A stretch of 44,368 nt of DNA from CAYNFT01 sp964396535 (GTDB taxonomy: Bacteria; Chloroflexota; Dehalococcoidia; Dehalococcoidales; UBA2162), in the NCBI GenBank assembly GCA_964396535.1, contig CAYNFT010000005.1, positions 1 to 44,368 of the forward strand, read 5' to 3'. The notes beneath the pieces were generated by a model. It was given only the letters and a program-made list of their open reading frames with translations, did no database searches and was not told the origin of the DNA. Below are positions 41,129-44,368 of the stretch, piece by piece. How positions within the stretch are numbered: the first letter of the stretch is position 1; each line of letters begins with the position of its first letter. The translations under genes were made by a program, and so were the position numbers.

Positions 41129-41157
41129 TTTATAGCTCATAATATGATTTGTGTCAA
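41129..41157 (-). promoter_or_regulatory. Promoter of the glycine reductase operon
   Basis: TTGACA (41157-41152), 17-nt spacer, TATAAA (41134-41129) on the minus strand. Initiation falls about 20 nt before the first aptamer. Confidence 0.85.
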
Positions 41158-41309
41158 GTGTGAAGCTCTCCTCATCCAGTTTAGAAGGTTAAAAGCTGGG
41201 ATTGCATTCAGAAGTTGTTTAATATATTACCCCGTGCGAGGGAAAATCATAACGCTGCCCATACCCCTTGTCAAGCAGATGTGATGTTGTGTAACAGCTC
41301 CTCTAGACC

Positions 41310-41339
41310 TTGACACGAAAAGTAAAATGAGTGTATAAA
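41310..41339 (+). promoter_or_regulatory. Promoter of the membrane alpha/beta hydrolase gene
   Basis: TTGACA (41310-41315) and TATAAA (41334-41339), 18 nt apart. A GGGGG ribosome site precedes the ATG at 41380. The region is divergent from the grd operon promoter. Confidence 0.75.
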
Positions 41340-41379
41340 CTAAAGCAATCTGACAATTCGAGAGATAGGGGGTAAACAT

Positions 41380-42756
41380 ATGGCATTGTCCACGAAGACC
41401 CACGGCGTGATTGTGACCCACGGCATTGGCGACGAAATGAAACCCGGGGATATTCTCGCCGATTTTACCAATTGCCTTGCCGATTATCTGATGGAGTCGC
41501 CTGCCAGGGATGCACAAGGTAATGAAGTTTATCCGGAGATACGACGTGAAGTAGACCTGTCTGCGAACCCACCGTCAGTCGCGCTCCATATCAAGTCTCC
41601 AACTGGAGAAGAAGCCACCTGGCTGTGTAAGGAGGCATTCTGGGGCGACGCCTTCCCGGCTCCTAAAGCCTCAACTGTAGTGTGGTGGTTACTGAGACAG
41701 AATCTGAAAGCCCAGCTCAAGTTTGTGTTTGAGGGAGTATTCACAGACCCTCCCAACCAGAAAACATATAAGTATGACCCTCTGCAGCAAAAGAAACCAG
41801 AGTGGACCGCCAGAAAAAGGCTCTCTTTCAAATTTCAGGCTAAGCTATCGCTGGCTGGCATCTTCATACCGGTGCTTGCGGCATTTTCGACCCTAGCCCT
41901 GTTTCTTATCTGGATTGGCCAGTGGATACCAGCATTCGGTCCGTTAGAAACTGTCTTGAAGTGGATACACAAGCTTGACCCGTTTCTGAGCAATTCTCTC
42001 GGTGATATTCAGAGGTACATTGAACATGGAGTGTGGTCAGCTAATGCCAGAGCACGAATGGAGAAAGTCATTATTGATATGCTAAACGACCGATTTGGCG
42101 ATGTTCAGGACATTACGATTGTAGCGCACTCGCTGGGTTGCGTGGTGACGTATGATGCTCTTGCCGAGGGTGGTAAAGTGGCTTCGGAGATAGCGCGTCT
42201 GGCAACTCAGGAAAAACACAAGAAACTAACCTTTGTGAGCGTGGGTAGCGGCATCAATCAGGTATTCCGTTTGGCACGCAGGTCAAAAAGTGTATTTGGG
42301 CAGAGGCAGTTCCGCCGTTCCCTGGCGAAAGAAATCACCGGCTATGATGAGACTGCACAGCAAAAGGCTACCCCGTTACAGAGTAAGTTTTTCTGGCTTG
42401 ATATATTTGCCAGGCGGGACCCGATACCAGCCGGCAGATTGGATAGGGACATTATTAATCAAGCTAAAGTCGACTTTGCTTCGCAGTTTAAGTCACGTAG
42501 GGTTATCAATAAAGATAGTGTGATACTTGACCATGTTTTGTATTGGGCGAACAAGGACACGGTCATCCCCCGTATTGCTCGGGCAATTAATGGCGGCACA
42601 CAATATCCCTGGCCTGAAGCTGGGATTACAGCGGAGAGGATAGAGAAGCGCACTATGGAAGCAGCCCGGTTCAATCTGTTGACTAAAATAGCGGCGGTGG
42701 TGATAATTATTGGCTTGGCTGTTTATTTCGGCTTGAAAGTGGCTGGTGTTATATAG
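41380..42756 (+). CDS. Membrane-bound alpha/beta-hydrolase-like protein
   Basis: The 458-residue protein opens with GVIVTHGIGDEM, whose THG (13-15) suits the oxyanion hole. It has a nucleophile elbow IVAHSLGCVVTYDAL with Ser251, and later candidate acid/base residues in DIFARRDPIPAG and DHVLYWANKD. A hydrophobic segment (about 156-180) is inserted between the oxyanion loop and the elbow, and a C-terminal helix (about 435-456) anchors the end. It resembles lipase/esterase or effector-type hydrolases; the substrate is unknown. It has its own promoter and no obvious operon partner. Confidence 0.7.
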   Translation: MALSTKTHGVIVTHGIGDEMKPGDILADFTNCLADYLMESPARDAQGNEVYPEIRREVDLSANPPSVALHIKSPTGEEATWLCKEAFWGDAFPAPKASTVVWWLLRQNLKAQLKFVFEGVFTDPPNQKTYKYDPLQQKKPEWTARKRLSFKFQAKLSLAGIFIPVLAAFSTLALFLIWIGQWIPAFGPLETVLKWIHKLDPFLSNSLGDIQRYIEHGVWSANARARMEKVIIDMLNDRFGDVQDITIVAHSLGCVVTYDALAEGGKVASEIARLATQEKHKKLTFVSVGSGINQVFRLARRSKSVFGQRQFRRSLAKEITGYDETAQQKATPLQSKFFWLDIFARRDPIPAGRLDRDIINQAKVDFASQFKSRRVINKDSVILDHVLYWANKDTVIPRIARAINGGTQYPWPEAGITAERIEKRTMEAARFNLLTKIAAVVIIIGLAVYFGLKVAGVI

Positions 42757-43013
42757 TCCTGCTGCAATTCTGTTCGGTGTATTTAAGGTATTGGCAACTT
42801 CTCAAAGGAGAGCTACACTCAAGTTCCAACATATAAAGCAACTTCAAAAAACTTGGGGTAAGCGAAGATGAAGGGCGCTGAGACTGATGATTGGTAGAAC
42901 AGTAAACGGTGTCCTCTTCATTTGGAGTGGGCATGTAATCGATACTAATAAAGCTAAATGAGCAAAAGCAAATATCCCATGATAACCTAATATTATTAAG
43001 TAAAGGAGGCAAG

Positions 43014-43658
43014 GTGAAAAAACTGATACTATTCTTGGTTGTGGTTGTGGCACTGACGGTGCCAACTTCTATTGCTTACGCAGATGATTATTGGGGGTGG
43101 GATGCAATACGTCCGGCTCTTCTGGATGGCGATGGTGCTGAGTTCATTGTTGACGACACGTATCCGGAGTTTACAGGGGCGACAGAATTTGAAAAGGTAC
43201 TGGCAGCAGCCAACTGGGTTGCCTACCATATGACCTACGTGTCAGACCCAGATCCACCGGGCGACGTCTGGACATCTTCAGACCAACAATTTGATGAGAT
43301 TATCTCTGGTTCAGGAACCGGAGATTGTGAGGACTTCTCCATACTGCTGTGTGCCCTCATGAGGTTTTCTATAGGTGTTCCAGCGAATAGAGTTTGGGTT
43401 CAAGCAGGAATAGTCGCTGTCCCCGTGCAAGAACAGAAGCCGCCACTGGTTGGACATGCTTACGTTGTATATAAGGCCGAAAGGCGTGGTATTTTTTACA
43501 TTGAGCCGCAGTGGGGTGGGATTCCGTATCGAGGTTCCTATCCGTCTATTCTTCACTGGTACTTCAAGAGACCGCCTCAAACAGGAGAAAGTGCAATGCT
43601 CAGGTTCAATGACCAGTGGGTTAGAGGTGGTGGATTTTACTTAGCTGGTCCCCGATAG
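43014..43658 (+). CDS. Secreted transglutaminase-like protein
   Basis: The start is GTG with AAAGGAGG. A signal peptide (about 1-23, LILFLVVVVALTVPTSIAYA) leads to a transglutaminase-like domain: Cys105 in SGTGDCEDFSILLCALMR, the classic GDCxD motif, His148 in GHAYVVYKAE, and Glu164 in FYIEPQWGG. It shares the IEPQ/IEPW motif with the two membrane-anchored proteins at 5.3-6.5 kb, so the three are distant relatives. The role is unknown; such proteins may be peptidases or cross-linkers at the cell surface. Confidence 0.8.
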   Translation: MKKLILFLVVVVALTVPTSIAYADDYWGWDAIRPALLDGDGAEFIVDDTYPEFTGATEFEKVLAAANWVAYHMTYVSDPDPPGDVWTSSDQQFDEIISGSGTGDCEDFSILLCALMRFSIGVPANRVWVQAGIVAVPVQEQKPPLVGHAYVVYKAERRGIFYIEPQWGGIPYRGSYPSILHWYFKRPPQTGESAMLRFNDQWVRGGGFYLAGPR

Positions 43659-43889
43659 ATTTAATCACATTGTTATCGGGAGACTGAATAGATTTTATAT
43701 TACAGGTCGGCTCTAAACCGGGTGAATGATAGTAGCCAAGGGAGATTCGAGCCACTACGGTGTGATTGTCTTTGAATCGAGGGCGTTACGGCACAACCCG
43801 GACATAAGGATGCCTCAAGCCAGTTGCTAAAGAACTAGTTGTAGGATGAAGGGCACTGGATAGTTAAACGTAAAGGTGGCTCGTAAGCT
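43659..43889. other. Intergenic region, no gene seen
   Basis: About 230 nt between two converging genes. I see no terminator hairpin of the usual form or conserved repeat. Confidence 0.4.
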
Positions 43890-44368
43890 CTAGTCTTCCA
43901 CCTCCAGCCTTCTCAGCCCCTGGATTTCCATGAAAGTATCCAGCTGGTCAAGCAACCGATTTTCATCAAAATCGGTTCTGTTGCCTGGGTGAGATGTCTC
44001 ATAGTGCATAAATGGTACTCCAAGGTCCATCATTTTTATGGCATTTGTCCTCTCGCCAAAGACACAACCGATGCCGGTACGGTGGAGCGGGAGGATTGCC
44101 CCATCACAATGGAATGCCTTGATCATATTCCGTATTGGGCTAAAGTATTGCTCAGGCTCTGGGCCATGTCCCCCCCAACCACTTTCCCCTCTACGCTCTC
44201 TTATCTGAAATCGAATAACATCCTCCCTGGTGTTAAATTGCACCTCTCCCCGTTCCATAGGAGTCTTCGGGCGCTTGAATGTCTCATCCGGTTGCTCTAT
44301 CAAGCTCGTACCGTGAGTGTAGGGGGAGCCAATGCAGACGGCGCCATACTCCTCCATGTAACGGTAGT
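43890..44368 (-). CDS. 2-hydroxyacyl-CoA dehydratase subunit, C-terminal part (gene continues beyond window)
   Basis: The frame is open to the right edge, so the 5' end is missing. The visible 159 codons include CIGSPYTHG, GWGGHGPEPEQYFSPIRNMI, CDGAILPLHRTGIGCVFG and LGVPFMHYETSHPGNRTDFDENRL, resembling the end of HgdB/FldC/BcrC-type subunits that coordinate a [4Fe-4S] cluster and dehydrate 2-hydroxyacyl-CoA or reduce aromatic CoA esters. Cysteines seen are those in AVCIG, FHCDG and GCVFG. Which of these enzymes it belongs to cannot be judged without the N-terminus and partner subunit. Confidence 0.75.
   Translation of the reverse strand, partial: YRYMEEYGAVCIGSPYTHGTSLIEQPDETFKRPKTPMERGEVQFNTREDVIRFQIRERRGESGWGGHGPEPEQYFSPIRNMIKAFHCDGAILPLHRTGIGCVFGERTNAIKMMDLGVPFMHYETSHPGNRTDFDENRLLDQLDTFMEIQGLRRLEVED

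Overview
The window reads as a chromosomal segment of an anaerobic bacterium. The best guess is Chloroflexota of the Dehalococcoidia type. This rests on the mix of DUF2851, PAC2, DUF2089 and SHOCT-like proteins, many GTG/TTG starts, several apparently leaderless promoters, CoA-based catabolism and no dominant phage content. The lineage is inference, because no rRNA is present. About 33 genes are supported, plus tRNA-Phe(GAA) and tRNA-Gly(GCC). Three CDS calls depend on reading beyond simple open frames: two selenoproteins with in-frame UGA and a 25-residue membrane peptide.

Layout. 1-1.9 kb: an acyl-CoA ligase (cut by the left edge) and an ADP-forming acyl-CoA synthetase beta subunit share a promoter. 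2.1-3.4 kb: MFS transporter. 3.8-9.9 kb, all minus strand: two CNNM/CorC-type membrane proteins in tandem, a DUF2344 protein, a membrane-anchored transglutaminase-like protein and its active-site-less paralogue, both with four-residue stalk repeats, and tilS. 10.1-11.3 kb: a three-gene DUF2089/SHOCT operon with a consensus promoter and repeated operator-like boxes. 11.7-14.0 kb: tsaD convergent with and overlapping a DUF2851 gene. 14.07-14.84 kb: a small XRE regulator with an operator inside its own promoter, bracketed by inverted copies of a dispersed repeat. 15-17 kb: a secreted, membrane-anchored six-repeat IPT/TIG-like surface protein. 17-18.4 kb: homoserine dehydrogenase. 18.5-21.4 kb: a DUF3800 gene preceded by a promoter plus terminator-like leader, then an orphan phage terminase cassette. 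21.5-24.4 kb: C4 zinc-ribbon coiled-coil protein, RNase HI-like protein, and an MFS transporter under a PadR regulator. 24.6-26.4 kb: microprotein, two tRNAs and a PAC2 protein. 26.4-32.4 kb: two acyl-CoA dehydrogenases, then a VWA/MoxR-type AAA+ pair. 32.6-35.1 kb: an HtpX-like protease with an EF-hand-like loop, and an enolase-superfamily enzyme. 35.2-41.2 kb: a glycine reductase operon. 41.3-44.4 kb: a membrane alpha/beta hydrolase, a secreted transglutaminase-like protein, and the C-terminal part of a 2-hydroxyacyl-CoA dehydratase subunit.

The standout system is the glycine reductase operon (minus strand, transcribed from about 41.12 kb). A TTGACA-17-TATAAA promoter is followed by a tandem glycine riboswitch and a 14-bp terminator hairpin. 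The genes are then a thioredoxin-reductase-like flavoprotein, grdC, grdA (selenocysteine), grdE (Asn-Cys pyruvoyl precursor) and grdB (selenocysteine). Both UGA codons are followed by SECIS-like hairpins. The riboswitch argues that glycine, rather than sarcosine or betaine, is the inducer and substrate. No grdD, grdX or thioredoxin gene is in the cluster, and the flavoprotein lacks the usual NADPH-binding HRRxxxR motif. Together with the acyl-CoA ligase, ADP-forming synthetase, acyl-CoA dehydrogenases and 2-hydroxyacyl-CoA dehydratase, this suggests fermentation of amino and organic acids through CoA thioesters and acetyl phosphate (inference).
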